DNA from: Coprococcus sp.
Lineage (GTDB): Bacteria > Bacillota > Clostridia > Lachnospirales > Lachnospiraceae
Direction: 5' to 3'
Length of the DNA stretch: 64,000 nucleotides
NCBI GenBank assembly: GCA_016297325.1
Contig: JAEDGW010000002.1
Location: 3,420 to 67,419 of the forward strand
The number at the start of each line of letters is the position of its first letter. The first letter of the stretch is position 1. The position numbers were made by a program, and so were the translations under genes. The notes under the pieces were generated by a model, which saw nothing but the letters and a program-made list of their open reading frames with translations, ran no database searches and was not told where the DNA came from. This document shows positions 36,937 to 45,828 of the stretch, piece by piece.

Positions 36937-38547
36937 TTAATCTTCGTATGATTTTATGAATGCAATATTTGCTTTTTCGACGTCTGAAAGCATATCTTCA
37001 GTGAAGTCAGCAGGATCAATTGTAGGATAATACCATGACTTGCTCTCAAAATATGCCCTGATCTCAGCGTCATTGAACTTACGTCCATGTCTTGCATATA
37101 TCTCATTTCTAGCAAGCATCAGTGTATGGTCATCAAGTCCCCTCACATCGCTGTCAGAGAGATATCTTGTGCTGCTGTCAGGTATGATATAATCACCATT
37201 TGTCACAGTGCTGCTGCCTGTATCTGAATCACCGTCCAGATAGTCCTCATACGCCTTGATCGTCGATATATTTGCCTTCTCCGTCTTGCTGAGAACTGAC
37301 TCACTGAACTGATCTGCAGGAACAATTCCGGCATACCATGCCTGACTCTCGAAATATGCCCTGATATCATCATCCTTGAACATTCTTCCATGGCGTGCAT
37401 ATATCTCATTTCTCGCCAATGTCAGATCAGAACGTGATATACCCTGAAGATCACTGTCTGAAAGCATACGGCTGTCACTGTACGGAATTATGTAATGTAT
37501 ATCCACATTCGCAGAGTTAGGATCCTGAAGGTCAGCCTTCTCGCCCTTGCATCCTGTACCGCTTGCGGTGAGTTTGTCTATGCTCATGGTGCCAATCTCA
37601 CCTGTAGTACCGTCAATGGTAACTGATATAGTTATGTCAACCTTGCCATTTTTTGCCTTGCCGACCTTTGCTGATGGATTCTCAAATCCATACACAAGCT
37701 TACAGTAATCAACCGCTGCGCTTGAAAGCTCTGCATCTGTATATCCCGCATTCTCACCGCCGCTCTGGACTGATCCATTTGTTCCGGCCTCTGTGGAAGC
37801 ATCTACAGATGTAGTTGCCTCTGTGATCTCCTCTGACGCTGCCTCTGTGGTTACCATTGTATCCTCTGTTGACTTTGCCTCTGTGATCTCCTCTGTCGCT
37901 GCCTCTGTGGTCACATTTGTATCCTCTGTAGACTTTGCCTCTGTGGTCTGCGTCTCTGTAGTTCCTGATGTCTTCTTGCCGAACAGTTTGCCGCCAAATA
38001 TGATCAGGCAGCCGACTCCGACTCCGATAACCACTGCAGCCACTATGATACATACGATGATCATCGTGCTATTCTTACCGCCATCACCGTCAGGCTTATT
38101 CAAGTTGTTACCGCCTCCTGGCTGTGGTGACTGATTCATGCCTGACTGCTGATTCATATTCATCTGCTGCGGCTGATTCATGCCTGGCTGCTGATTCATG
38201 TTCATCTGCTGCGGCTGGTTCATGCCTGGCTGCGGCCTCTGGTTCATTCCCATCTGCTGCGGCTGGTTCATGCCTGGCTGTGGTCTCTGATTCATTCCCA
38301 TCTGCTGTGGCTGATTCATGCCTGGCTGTGGTCTCTGATTCATTCCCATCTGCTGGTTCATGCCCGGCTGCCAGTTCTGATTCATTCCCATCTGTGGATT
38401 CTGGTTCATCCCATTCCACTGGCCTCCCGCCGGCTGACCATTGTCATCTACCATCTTTTCAGCCGTGGCGCCACCACAGGACTGGCAGAATCTTGATCCC
38501 GGCATCTGCTCCGTGCCGCACTTTGGACAATATGTTATCTTTCTCAT
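36937..38547 (-). CDS. zinc-ribbon, Met/Asn/Gln-repeat membrane protein with two extracytoplasmic YARHG domains
   Basis: 536 residues. Order: N-terminal zinc ribbon (CPKCG and CQSCG, about 7-25); low-complexity Met/Asn/Gln/Pro repeats (about 45-145); membrane helix (160-185); Thr/Glu-rich stalk (about 195-260); a conserved domain (about 268-350); two YARHG domains (about 354-435 and 454-534), each with LARNEIYARHGR. The cytoplasmic ribbon and outside YARHG domains suggest an envelope sensor or structural protein; YARHG function is not established. ATG at 38547 with GGAGGG upstream and promoter at 38593-38621. Its build matches the kinases at 53.8-61.5 kb in ribbon plus linker style. Confidence 0.87.
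   Translation of the reverse strand: MRKITYCPKCGTEQMPGSRFCQSCGGATAEKMVDDNGQPAGGQWNGMNQNPQMGMNQNWQPGMNQQMGMNQRPQPGMNQPQQMGMNQRPQPGMNQPQQMGMNQRPQPGMNQPQQMNMNQQPGMNQPQQMNMNQQSGMNQSPQPGGGNNLNKPDGDGGKNSTMIIVCIIVAAVVIGVGVGCLIIFGGKLFGKKTSGTTETQTTEAKSTEDTNVTTEAATEEITEAKSTEDTMVTTEAASEEITEATTSVDASTEAGTNGSVQSGGENAGYTDAELSSAAVDYCKLVYGFENPSAKVGKAKNGKVDITISVTIDGTTGEIGTMSIDKLTASGTGCKGEKADLQDPNSANVDIHYIIPYSDSRMLSDSDLQGISRSDLTLARNEIYARHGRMFKDDDIRAYFESQAWYAGIVPADQFSESVLSKTEKANISTIKAYEDYLDGDSDTGSSTVTNGDYIIPDSSTRYLSDSDVRGLDDHTLMLARNEIYARHGRKFNDAEIRAYFESKSWYYPTIDPADFTEDMLSDVEKANIAFIKSYED
38130..38420 (-). repeat. in-frame Met-Asn-Gln tandem repeats
   Basis: A 48-base unit coding MNQPQQMGMNQRPQPG is repeated nearly exactly two to three times, flanked by shorter degenerate MNQ units. 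It lies inside the YARHG protein gene and keeps frame. Copy number could change by slippage, altering the length of the cytoplasmic segment. Confidence 0.8.
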
Positions 38548-38592
38548 CTGTTATCCCTCCGTTTGCCCCTTTCATTTTTTGCGCTGTTTTTC

Positions 38593-38621
38593 ATTATAAC
38601 AGATAGCAGGCGCAATTGAAA
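38593..38621 (-). promoter_or_regulatory. promoter of the YARHG protein gene
   Basis: Minus strand TTTCAA (38616-38621), 17-base spacer, perfect TATAAT (38593-38598), 45 bases before the ATG. The -35 match is modest. Confidence 0.5.
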
Positions 38622-38631
38622 AGATTCAATT

Positions 38632-39159
38632 TCATATATCTAACCTCTCCGCCAGAACCTCATATATCTCCTCCGCCACCGCAAGCTTATACGCAAGCCT
38701 TGTCGGCTGCGGCGGAAGCTCTACATAATATGCCCTCTCATCGCCGTCTATATCTATGGCAAAATACACCTGTCCCGGAACCGACGCATCCGGATTTGCC
38801 GGATCAACATTGCCCATGGTCCCTGTAACGCCTATTCCTATATTCGCATCGTATGCCCTGCGGCACGCCTTCGCCATCTCCCCCGCAGTCTCCTTTGAAT
38901 AGACTGTGTACCTATCTATGATCTCCGCCGGAACCCCCTGCATGATCTTTGCCTCATTGCAGTATGTGACAAATGCGCCATTAAGCACCGCTGAGGATCC
39001 TTCCGTGTCTGTGATGAGGGAAGCTATCTGCCCTGAGGTTGCACTTTCCATGGTGGTGATGGTGAGGGCTTTTGCGATAAGAGATTTTGTGAGTTTACGG
39101 TAATTATCTCTGATCTGCTTTTCATCATGTTCCTTTTTATCTGTCGATGAATTTATCAT
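38632..39159 (-). CDS. pncC: CinA C-terminal-domain protein, probable nicotinamide-nucleotide amidase
   Basis: 175 residues from the ATG at 39159 with GAAGGTG upstream; a TTG at 39207 is in frame but has no ribosome site. Stand-alone CinA C-terminal domain: LTITTMESATSGQIASLITDTEGSSAVLNG, IGIGVTGTMGNVDPANP, VPGQVYFAI. Known members deamidate NMN to NaMN in pyridine-nucleotide salvage. The usual C-E-S-x-T-G-G reads MESATSGQ here, so one Gly is Ser. It is downstream of the polytopic membrane protein gene by 71 bases. Confidence 0.85.
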   Translation of the reverse strand: MINSSTDKKEHDEKQIRDNYRKLTKSLIAKALTITTMESATSGQIASLITDTEGSSAVLNGAFVTYCNEAKIMQGVPAEIIDRYTVYSKETAGEMAKACRRAYDANIGIGVTGTMGNVDPANPDASVPGQVYFAIDIDGDERAYYVELPPQPTRLAYKLAVAEEIYEVLAERLDI

Positions 39160-39230
39160 TCTGAGTACACCTTCTCTATATTTTATTTCTATGCTTTGAG
39201 CGTTCAATGTTCAATATCTGAGCTTTTTGT

Positions 39231-40364
39231 TTATACATTTGTTTTAACATTTTCATTGTTGCTGCCAGATTCTGCTGCCGGGAGTCTGAAAAACAACCTA
39301 AATCCCAATATCATAACCGGAACCACCTCGTTCATATGCAGCAAAAGCGTCACTGCCGGCTTGATAAATCCCATTTCCGCAAATATAGCATATATGATCA
39401 GAAATGCCTCTATCATATATATTCCAAGCACAAATGTTCCCCGTCTGGCAGATACTTTCATAAGCTTTGCTGCAGATGCAACGACTGCAATTGATAAAAT
39501 CACAAGCAATATAAACCATAGTATACATAAGCCAATTCCAGCCTGTTGCTTAATTATCGTAATATTATATCTCGCTCCAAAAATCCTGTCCGGCATACTT
39601 CCAGTCTGATCCAGTTCATCCATGATCGACGATCCTGAAATCTTATTCTTACTGGTAAATACATCATCACATCCGGCAAATATAAGCACCGCCCCACAAA
39701 GCAGTGATAAAATACAAGTCACAATATTAAACCTGTGCTGAACAGCCATGTATACGATAAACATAACGGTTTCTGCACATACAATAGCCAATGTGAGATC
39801 ATCTTTGGCAGTCACAAGTTTTACACTCACAGCATTTGCAAGTTCGATGAGGAACCAGAACAAAACTCCACTCCATCTTTTCTTTACCAGGTCCACACCC
39901 TTTACCATAACTACAAACGCAAGTATAGTTATCACCACAGCATATATTTCGTCACTTCCCGAGCCGAATAATCCCCAATGTCCGCCGTCATCTAGTCCAC
40001 TGTCGGTATGTATTGAAAATGTGACACTTGCCCAGCAGATAACGACATACAGAAGAGTAAGCACAAACAACGCAGCCGCATCTCTAAATTTCTTTTTGTC
40101 TGTAAAAAGCGATCCGCAATAGCGCACTGCGCCATATGTCTTATCACAAATCTTCTCAAGTGGCAAAACAAAAAGGATTGCCCCTACAAGAACACATATA
40201 AGAATATTCCTTATCTGGCTGACTGCACCTCCACCGCCTATATATCCAGCAAAAAATGTATTCTCCGTTCTTGTCATTATTCCCCACATAGCTGCATAAC
40301 ATATGGCTGATATAACAAATGCCGGTATTGCAGTTCTTAGAATTTTCTGATCGTATTTTTTCAT
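39231..40364 (-). CDS. polytopic membrane protein of unknown function
   Basis: 377 residues with about ten hydrophobic segments (for example AIPAFVISAICYAAMWG, ILICVLVGAILFVLPL, TFVLGIYMIEAFLIIYAIF). A loop with SGLDDGGHWGLFGSGSD lies outside or between helices 3 and 4. I do not recognise the family. GGAG lies before the ATG at 40364. A decayed copy of its last ~17 codons is found 1.2 kb away at 40444-40530, so the gene once had a neighbouring paralogue. Confidence 0.75.
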   Translation of the reverse strand: MKKYDQKILRTAIPAFVISAICYAAMWGIMTRTENTFFAGYIGGGGAVSQIRNILICVLVGAILFVLPLEKICDKTYGAVRYCGSLFTDKKKFRDAAALFVLTLLYVVICWASVTFSIHTDSGLDDGGHWGLFGSGSDEIYAVVITILAFVVMVKGVDLVKKRWSGVLFWFLIELANAVSVKLVTAKDDLTLAIVCAETVMFIVYMAVQHRFNIVTCILSLLCGAVLIFAGCDDVFTSKNKISGSSIMDELDQTGSMPDRIFGARYNITIIKQQAGIGLCILWFILLVILSIAVVASAAKLMKVSARRGTFVLGIYMIEAFLIIYAIFAEMGFIKPAVTLLLHMNEVVPVMILGFRLFFRLPAAESGSNNENVKTNV

Positions 40365-40443
40365 CTTTCTCCGCCTCCGTATATTAGTTTTTCTATTTGT
40401 AAATCTTTCTCCAATTTACCTCTACATGACACTTTAAAAACTT

Positions 40444-40530
40444 TTAGGGGCCTGCCCCCAATATTATGATGACATTGGCTTTTTCATTGTGGCTGCCAAC
40501 TCCTGCTACCGGAAGTCCGAAAAACCAATC
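40444..40530 (-). pseudogene. remnant of a paralogue of the 39231-40364 membrane protein (3' end only)
   Basis: Bases 40481-40529 match the 3' end of the membrane protein gene (39250-39298) at about 39 of 49 positions, in the same reading frame. Minus-strand translation gives WFFGLPVAGVGSHNEK against the intact LFFRLPAAESGSNNEN, then a TAA at 40444-40446. The upstream part is gone: the remnant begins immediately after the TGA of the phosphoesterase gene and lies in its reading frame. It looks like the scar of a deletion between tandem paralogues. Confidence 0.7.
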
Positions 40531-41250
40531 TCATACATACACACAGCTATCCTCGTCAACACAATAGCACGCAAGCCTTCCACCACGTCTTCTATCCCCG
40601 GCTCCGGCATCCAGGTCTGTGTAATATTTAGTCTTATATATATCATGTGCCCCTGTCTCATTAAGCATATGGGTACTCACATGACCACAGAATATGTATC
40701 TGTCTAGTGCCCGCTTATCTGCTGCGGGAATATGATGTATATCCGTCGATATCAAATATCTGTACTCATCCCGCCTGACTGCGCACTCTATTGACCTTGC
40801 AACATTGATGGAGCGATCGTCATTTCTCACGTAGGAGCCGCAATGAATTCCAGAATGCGTCACGATACTGTCTCCGTACACAGGTGATACGATCTCCACA
40901 TAATGCGGCAAATGCACTAGGTATTCCTGCAGCTTCATCTGGTCATCAAGTGTCAGTCTCTTTATATCCCGAAGTGTCGCCTCTCCTCCGAATGCTGTCC
41001 ACTGTCTCTCTGACATAGTTCCCATAATATACATCTGTGCAAACAATTCATGATTACCTTTTATGAGCTCCATAGAACCATCCTCAATATAAGGTGCCAT
41101 AAATTCCAAAAGAGGAACGCCTTCATCATTCCAGTCAAAGATATCCCCCATGACTATCATGTGGTCTTTGCCGCTGTTAAAGTCTATCATTTTCAATATT
41201 TTCTTGAACGCCTTGAGATCTCCGTGAATGTCGGATATGAGATATAACAT
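40531..41250 (-). CDS. metallophosphoesterase (Ser/Thr phosphatase-like superfamily)
   Basis: 239 residues. Metal motifs: SDIHGD (residues 6-11), VMGDIFDW (usual GDxxDR, here Trp instead of Arg), IKGNHELF, VTHSGIH, and FCGHVSTH. This is the bacterial PP1/PPP-like or diadenosine-tetraphosphatase-like group; the substrate could be a phosphoprotein, nucleotide or other phosphoester. The Arg to Trp change removes a residue that contacts phosphate in PPP enzymes, so activity may differ. AAAGGAGG lies before the ATG, directly after an inverted repeat in the leader. Its TGA is followed in frame by a paralogue remnant. Confidence 0.87.
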   Translation of the reverse strand: MLYLISDIHGDLKAFKKILKMIDFNSGKDHMIVMGDIFDWNDEGVPLLEFMAPYIEDGSMELIKGNHELFAQMYIMGTMSERQWTAFGGEATLRDIKRLTLDDQMKLQEYLVHLPHYVEIVSPVYGDSIVTHSGIHCGSYVRNDDRSINVARSIECAVRRDEYRYLISTDIHHIPAADKRALDRYIFCGHVSTHMLNETGAHDIYKTKYYTDLDAGAGDRRRGGRLACYCVDEDSCVYV

Positions 41251-41265
41251 TTGTACCTCCTTTTA

Positions 41266-41300
41266 AATAAGGTCACAGTATACACTTCGACCTTATTATA
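41266..41300 (-). promoter_or_regulatory. -10 box with operator-like dyad before the metallophosphoesterase gene
   Basis: Perfect 9-bp inverted repeat AATAAGGTC (41266-41274) / GACCTTATT (41289-41297) with a 14-base centre. The outer arm overlaps a TATAAT box on minus (41295-41300), and the inner arm ends a few bases before the AAAGGAGG ribosome site. The layout fits a repressor operator, or an RNA hairpin near the ribosome site. No good -35 box is visible. Confidence 0.5.
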
Positions 41301-41363
41301 GTAACTGCTGATGCTCGGAAATGGAAGTTATTTCTGGTTCAGATTTTCTCATATATCAATTCA

Positions 41364-42293
41364 TCAAGGCTCCGCCATAAGCTCAAGCCCTGGATACACG
41401 CACATACCACTCTCTGCTTCCTCTTTTATGACGTCATACTCGTTCTGTGTTATAAGCTTGTCGGACTCTCTATCCATAAAACTGTTTGTAGTGTAGAAAA
41501 ATCCCATGTCGCCATTTTCCAGAAGATCAGTGTAAAGGTAGTATTCGGAGCGCATCCCTCCTCCGTGAAAAGTTTCATATGAAATTACGAAGTTTGCTGC
41601 TCCATTTGAACCCTCTGTACAGAAATGATCTCCGCAATATTTTGTGTTCGCCCTGTCCCAACTGGCAGAGACAAGCTTTGGCATGTCGCCATCCAGTGTG
41701 TATATCTCATATATAAGAGCTGAATTCATATCTGCCAGTATAAGTTCCTTTATCCCGTCACCATCGAGATCTTCTATAGCATAACCTATATTGCTGAGAT
41801 CGCCACACGCTATATATGCATTATATCTAGCATATAAATTGTTTGCCACTTCATATGGAAATTCCAGATTATTTAGCTCTTCATATGTTATCCCTGATAT
41901 GTTGAGCTCAATATATTTATTCATTATCTCCACATATTTTGCACGGAAGAAATCATCTGCAGAAGCATATTCTTCCTCCGTCGTGTTCTCCTCTGATAAC
42001 TGTTCGGTCTCAGATTTTGCTTCAGTAGTCTGCTCATCTGTAACTTTTTCTTCTGTCCTATCCTCCTCAGTAGTCTGTCTCTCAGATATAGATCCACGTC
42101 TTATAGCTTCTGTACTCTTAGAATCATTTCCTGTGTCAGAGTCAGTTGTATATCTTCCCGCCTCACTTGTTGCCATCTGAGACTGCATATCCCTGAGCTT
42201 ATCATTCATACTCTGGCAGCCGGTAGCGATACACGTTATGCAGGCAGCGACAATAGTAAGTCCTGCTGCCATCTTATAGTTTTTCTTTTTCAT
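41364..42293 (-). CDS. surface lipoprotein with DxDGDG motif
   Basis: 309 residues. Signal peptide with lipobox ATGC (Cys26) makes it a membrane-anchored lipoprotein. A Ser/Thr/Glu-rich linker (about 40-105, many TTE and TEE) leads to a C-terminal domain with LNNLEFPYEV, YAIEDLDGDGIKELILAD and a Tyr-rich end. DxDGDG plus ELxL is common in Lachnospiraceae lipoproteins and may bind calcium. The gene at the right edge of the window (from 63462) has the same motif. GGAGG lies 6 bases before the ATG. No enzyme function is evident. Confidence 0.8.
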   Translation of the reverse strand: MKKKNYKMAAGLTIVAACITCIATGCQSMNDKLRDMQSQMATSEAGRYTTDSDTGNDSKSTEAIRRGSISERQTTEEDRTEEKVTDEQTTEAKSETEQLSEENTTEEEYASADDFFRAKYVEIMNKYIELNISGITYEELNNLEFPYEVANNLYARYNAYIACGDLSNIGYAIEDLDGDGIKELILADMNSALIYEIYTLDGDMPKLVSASWDRANTKYCGDHFCTEGSNGAANFVISYETFHGGGMRSEYYLYTDLLENGDMGFFYTTNSFMDRESDKLITQNEYDVIKEEAESGMCVYPGLELMAEP

Positions 42294-42341
42294 ATCTGTC
42301 CTCCCTCATTTTTGCATCAATCTATATCAAGCTTGTCTCAT

Positions 42342-42989
42342 TTACAATCTGTCTGTCAATCTGATAATCGCCTCCGCAAGCTCCATCATTCCACGTTTGT
42401 TTGGATGTGTGCCATCTATTGAGTCATATCTGAGCCCGGTTGATGCCGTATCTATATATCGGCACTCATAGAATTTGCACAATGAATGTATCTCTTTATT
42501 GAATTTGTCGATCTCTACATCGTTTACCATTCTTGGGAACACAAAGCTGCTGTCCGCTGACATATATGTACAATTGAGCGAAACGCACCATATCTCCGCA
42601 CCTGGATAATTGTGCTTCAACTTCACCAGCATGGTCTCGTATGCCGTGGCAAATGTAGATTCACCCTTTTTGCCAAATATACTTTCTTTGAGCGGAACAC
42701 CAAATCCCCAGTCATTTGTCCCCATATACACGATAATCACATCCGGATATACATTATTTATGTGAAGCGCCGACGTCCGCTCATTGCTGCAGCCAGCAGA
42801 GCCTTCAAAAATATCCGAATCAGGATCATATGACACCCGGCTTCCAGACCAGGAATTGTTCACCAACAGGTATCCGTCAAGGTGATCTATCAGCTTTCCC
42901 CACCACGTATCTTCCATGTTCCTGATATCGGTCTCCTGCGCTTCCAAAGGTGAGTAAAAAACTTTATAGTCCGGAGGGTTGTAGCCCAA
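42342..42989 (-). pseudogene. SGNH/GDSL hydrolase-like domain lacking its own N-terminus
   Basis: 215 codons that start at TTG (42989) with no ribosome site. The product is nearly a full SGNH domain: GYNPPDYKVFY, DTWWGKLIDHLDGYLLVNNSW, YMGTNDW (block III), and IDGTHPNKRGM (catalytic Asp-x-x-His). The nucleophile block is upstream of the TTG, in frame as YDSISTLL, reachable only from the end of the preceding gene by a -1 shift. It is paralogous to the truncated domain at the end of that gene. Most likely a frameshifted half of a tandem duplication; it could still be made by re-initiation or frameshifting. Confidence 0.65.
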
Positions 42990-42997
42990 AAGTGTGC

Positions 42998-44368
42998 TTA
43001 TGGAATCATAAGTTCATCTGCCAACCCTTCCGATACACGATCATACATCGGCCGCTCCGCATACGCTCCCTGCTTCCAGTCATTTATACCCATATAAATG
43101 ATGATCACATCAGGCTCTACGCTTCCCACATGCAGGTGGCTTGTCCTCTCATCGCTGCAGCCAGCCGAATAATCTTTTCTGCTTCCGTATCTATCATATG
43201 TAACCATGCTTCCCTTCCAGGAATTATTTACGAGGAGATGCCCGCCGTAATAATCTATCAACCTTCCCCACCATGTGTCCTTCATATGGTAGACACCGCA
43301 TTTATTGCAGTTGTCCCCGGTGTAATACACTTCATATCCCGGGGGATTAAATCCGGCAAGTGTACTGATACCGTCGCCAAATATAGAGAATTGTTTGCCA
43401 AAATATCTGTTTCCGGCACGCCATCTCACAAATCTCTCTATTCGGGATGCATCCCCAAGTATAGGGCCGTCGATGATCTCCAGCGTCTCCTTTGGCGGTG
43501 TATATGGCATGGACTCCATCCTCCGTATATACTCTCTGGATGTCTCCGTCCTGAAAAATGCATCCTCAAACCTACCTGCTATGGACGCTTTTCCGGTCAT
43601 ACACTGACTGTATGGCTCGTCAACAGCACATATGATCTGCCAGAACATTCCGGCATAGCCGCCCTCCTTTATGGCCTCTCTGAGTGCTATAGCTATGAGC
43701 GCCGGCGGACACATATTCTCGTCACATCCCATATCGTCAAATACTATATTGTTGACGGATTCTGAAAGTGCAGTCTCAAATATATTCTTAAAACGGCTCT
43801 TATACACCGCCATGAGAACCTTTGCATTGAAATAAACCTCGCCGGATTGGGCTCCCGGCATATATGGAACCGGCGCAGCTATCATATCCACAGAAAACCA
43901 GTCTTTTTCCTGCATGACGTTCAGCATCGCATCCCTATACACAGCCACTGCCGGAATATAGACCAGCCGGTCACTGTCATATGAATGAAACTGATATTTA
44001 CTGTATGTGACAAATCCTTCACGTACTTTAGCCGAATCCATACACGGATACATATTGCTTCTGGCACACATCACCGCCTGTCTGGAAGCGCGCCCTACCA
44101 TACATCCTCCACTTATATCCTTTGGATCAAGGAAATGTACCACAACAGTCTTCCCGCTTCCTATATGTCTTTTTGCCACATCAAATGGATTGTCATGCAG
44201 TACATGAATATTGTCAGAACAGATATATCCCTGTCTCTGTGAACTTATATGGTTTTCTGTGATCACTTTTACCTGGGACGCAGATTCCCTGGTAAGTAAT
44301 CCCCTTGATCCTCCCGTCCAAAGCTGAACCGAATCAGCACAGTATCTCTTTATGTTTGCGTCATACAT
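42998..44368 (-). CDS. degenerate PARG-like (TIGR02452-type) domain fused to truncated SGNH domain
   Basis: 456 residues. The N-terminal ~290 look like the microbial PARG-like family (start with NIKRYCADSVQLW, HFLDPKDISGGCMVG, MCARSNMYP, FDDMGCD), but the ADP-ribose signature GGG...QEE reads SGGCMVGRASRQA, so the catalytic Glu pair is missing. Residues about 325-456 are the first part of an SGNH hydrolase whose nucleophile block GDS reads GDG (residues 331-333), and the domain ends before the catalytic Asp/His. It may be a binding protein or decaying. GGGAGG lies before the ATG. The next gene carries the paralogous SGNH remainder. Confidence 0.7.
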   Translation of the reverse strand: MYDANIKRYCADSVQLWTGGSRGLLTRESASQVKVITENHISSQRQGYICSDNIHVLHDNPFDVAKRHIGSGKTVVVHFLDPKDISGGCMVGRASRQAVMCARSNMYPCMDSAKVREGFVTYSKYQFHSYDSDRLVYIPAVAVYRDAMLNVMQEKDWFSVDMIAAPVPYMPGAQSGEVYFNAKVLMAVYKSRFKNIFETALSESVNNIVFDDMGCDENMCPPALIAIALREAIKEGGYAGMFWQIICAVDEPYSQCMTGKASIAGRFEDAFFRTETSREYIRRMESMPYTPPKETLEIIDGPILGDASRIERFVRWRAGNRYFGKQFSIFGDGISTLAGFNPPGYEVYYTGDNCNKCGVYHMKDTWWGRLIDYYGGHLLVNNSWKGSMVTYDRYGSRKDYSAGCSDERTSHLHVGSVEPDVIIIYMGINDWKQGAYAERPMYDRVSEGLADELMIP

Positions 44369-44412
44369 GCCATTACCTCCCCTCAGCTTGTTTCACCAGA
44401 CGGTGTATGCCA

Positions 44413-45771
44413 TTACCTATTCACAAACAGGACAGTGTAATCATCTGTAATATTTTCGCCGTACACTATATCACTATTGTCATATGCAACATCACTATAG
44501 TCTGCAACTGCCAGATCATATATATCCTTTTCATCAGAATCTTGATTATTCAAATAATCTGAAAACTGTGAATGATTCTGCATATATCTTCCAGTATATA
44601 TATAGTAATTCATATCCATAGAATTACATTCTGGATATAACTTTGTATCCCAAGTTCTCTCAGCACCCGCTACTTCATCTGATATGTTGAAGTACATATA
44701 ATAATCCTCTATACCAAGCGCATCCTTAAGCTCCGTACTATCGTCCCATGTTACATCCAGCTGATACCAATCACCATCAATCGATACTATGTTCCATGCG
44801 TGACCTGCATCATCATTCGAATTCTGTATCGCATTATCTCCATTGGTATCCGCTTTTCCTATAACATAGTATGATTCCATCCCCGACAGCCTAAAAAGCA
44901 AATCAAGCGTCTTCGCATATCCTTCACATACACAGCTCCCATCGACAAGCGTCCCATAAACTGTAAATGCATTACCGTATTTCTCTGTAGCCGCTTCACC
45001 ATTGGTTATAGAATCAGCTGCTGCGTCATTATATACACCTACATAAGTAACCACATCATGGTAAAAAAGTTCCGTATAAAAATCGTCGAATTTTGTTAAG
45101 TCTGTTTCTTTATAGATTGCCTGCAAGATATTATATATAGCAAGTGCTCTGGAGTTATCCTCAGGTATCGGCACTCCATAAACTATATACATATACACGT
45201 AATAACTATCTTCATACTTGAGATCAATAGTTATATAATCTCCATCTGAGTCACTCCCATTAAGATACTGATCTCCCCATCCAAATGATTGTGTCATATA
45301 ATCATTCATATTCTTTATATCACTATCTGCTACATCATTAATGTAAAGCTTCAGTTCGTCACGACATCCTGCAAGCACATAGCTGTCTACTGCTTTTGCA
45401 ATATCATATATGTCATTACACATTGTTGGAGCTGTCCAAGCCGTTCTGTTTGTATGATACAGACCTGTTTTATATCGCAGATCACTAGCATAAACTTCCG
45501 TCTTATTACTGCCATCATCACTATGCTCTGTTGCCCCTGCCTCCTGCGTACTATTTTCAGTGTCATCATCAATCCATTTATCATCATTTGATGCATCCTT
45601 ACCATAGGAATCGTCTCCCTGATATGGATACCATCCATCCTGTAATAAAGTCTGCCACTTTGCATTCTGATATATGTTATATTTTTCCTGTATATTCGAG
45701 CACCCTGTAAATCCAACAGTAAGCGCTGCCACAACTATTACGCAGACCATTATTCTTATATTTTTTTTCAT
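44413..45771 (-). CDS. lipoprotein with transglutaminase-like domain
   Basis: 452 residues, exported and lipid-anchored (FTGC lipobox, Cys24). A Ser/Asp-rich linker (about 50-95) precedes a transglutaminase-like cysteine-protease fold with its triad in order: Cys in GSCVCEGYAKTLDLLFRL, His in AGHAWNIV and Asp in YQLDVTWDD. Such bacterial domains act as peptidases or crosslinkers at the cell surface; which one cannot be told. The C-terminal tail after the domain is Asn/Asp-rich. AGGAG lies 9 bases before the ATG. A long inverted repeat lies between this gene and the operon upstream. Confidence 0.85.
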   Translation of the reverse strand: MKKNIRIMVCVIVVAALTVGFTGCSNIQEKYNIYQNAKWQTLLQDGWYPYQGDDSYGKDASNDDKWIDDDTENSTQEAGATEHSDDGSNKTEVYASDLRYKTGLYHTNRTAWTAPTMCNDIYDIAKAVDSYVLAGCRDELKLYINDVADSDIKNMNDYMTQSFGWGDQYLNGSDSDGDYITIDLKYEDSYYVYMYIVYGVPIPEDNSRALAIYNILQAIYKETDLTKFDDFYTELFYHDVVTYVGVYNDAAADSITNGEAATEKYGNAFTVYGTLVDGSCVCEGYAKTLDLLFRLSGMESYYVIGKADTNGDNAIQNSNDDAGHAWNIVSIDGDWYQLDVTWDDSTELKDALGIEDYYMYFNISDEVAGAERTWDTKLYPECNSMDMNYYIYTGRYMQNHSQFSDYLNNQDSDEKDIYDLAVADYSDVAYDNSDIVYGENITDDYTVLFVNR

Positions 45772-45828
45772 CTATTCAATCTCCTGACTCCCTCTTTGCT
45801 GTTTTTTTATTTGCCATATAACTTAAAT

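Noticed and set aside
37754..38606. Long plus- and minus-frame open frames rich in Ser/Ala/Cys or Arg/Gly
   Set aside because: By-products of the repetitive YARHG gene in other frames.
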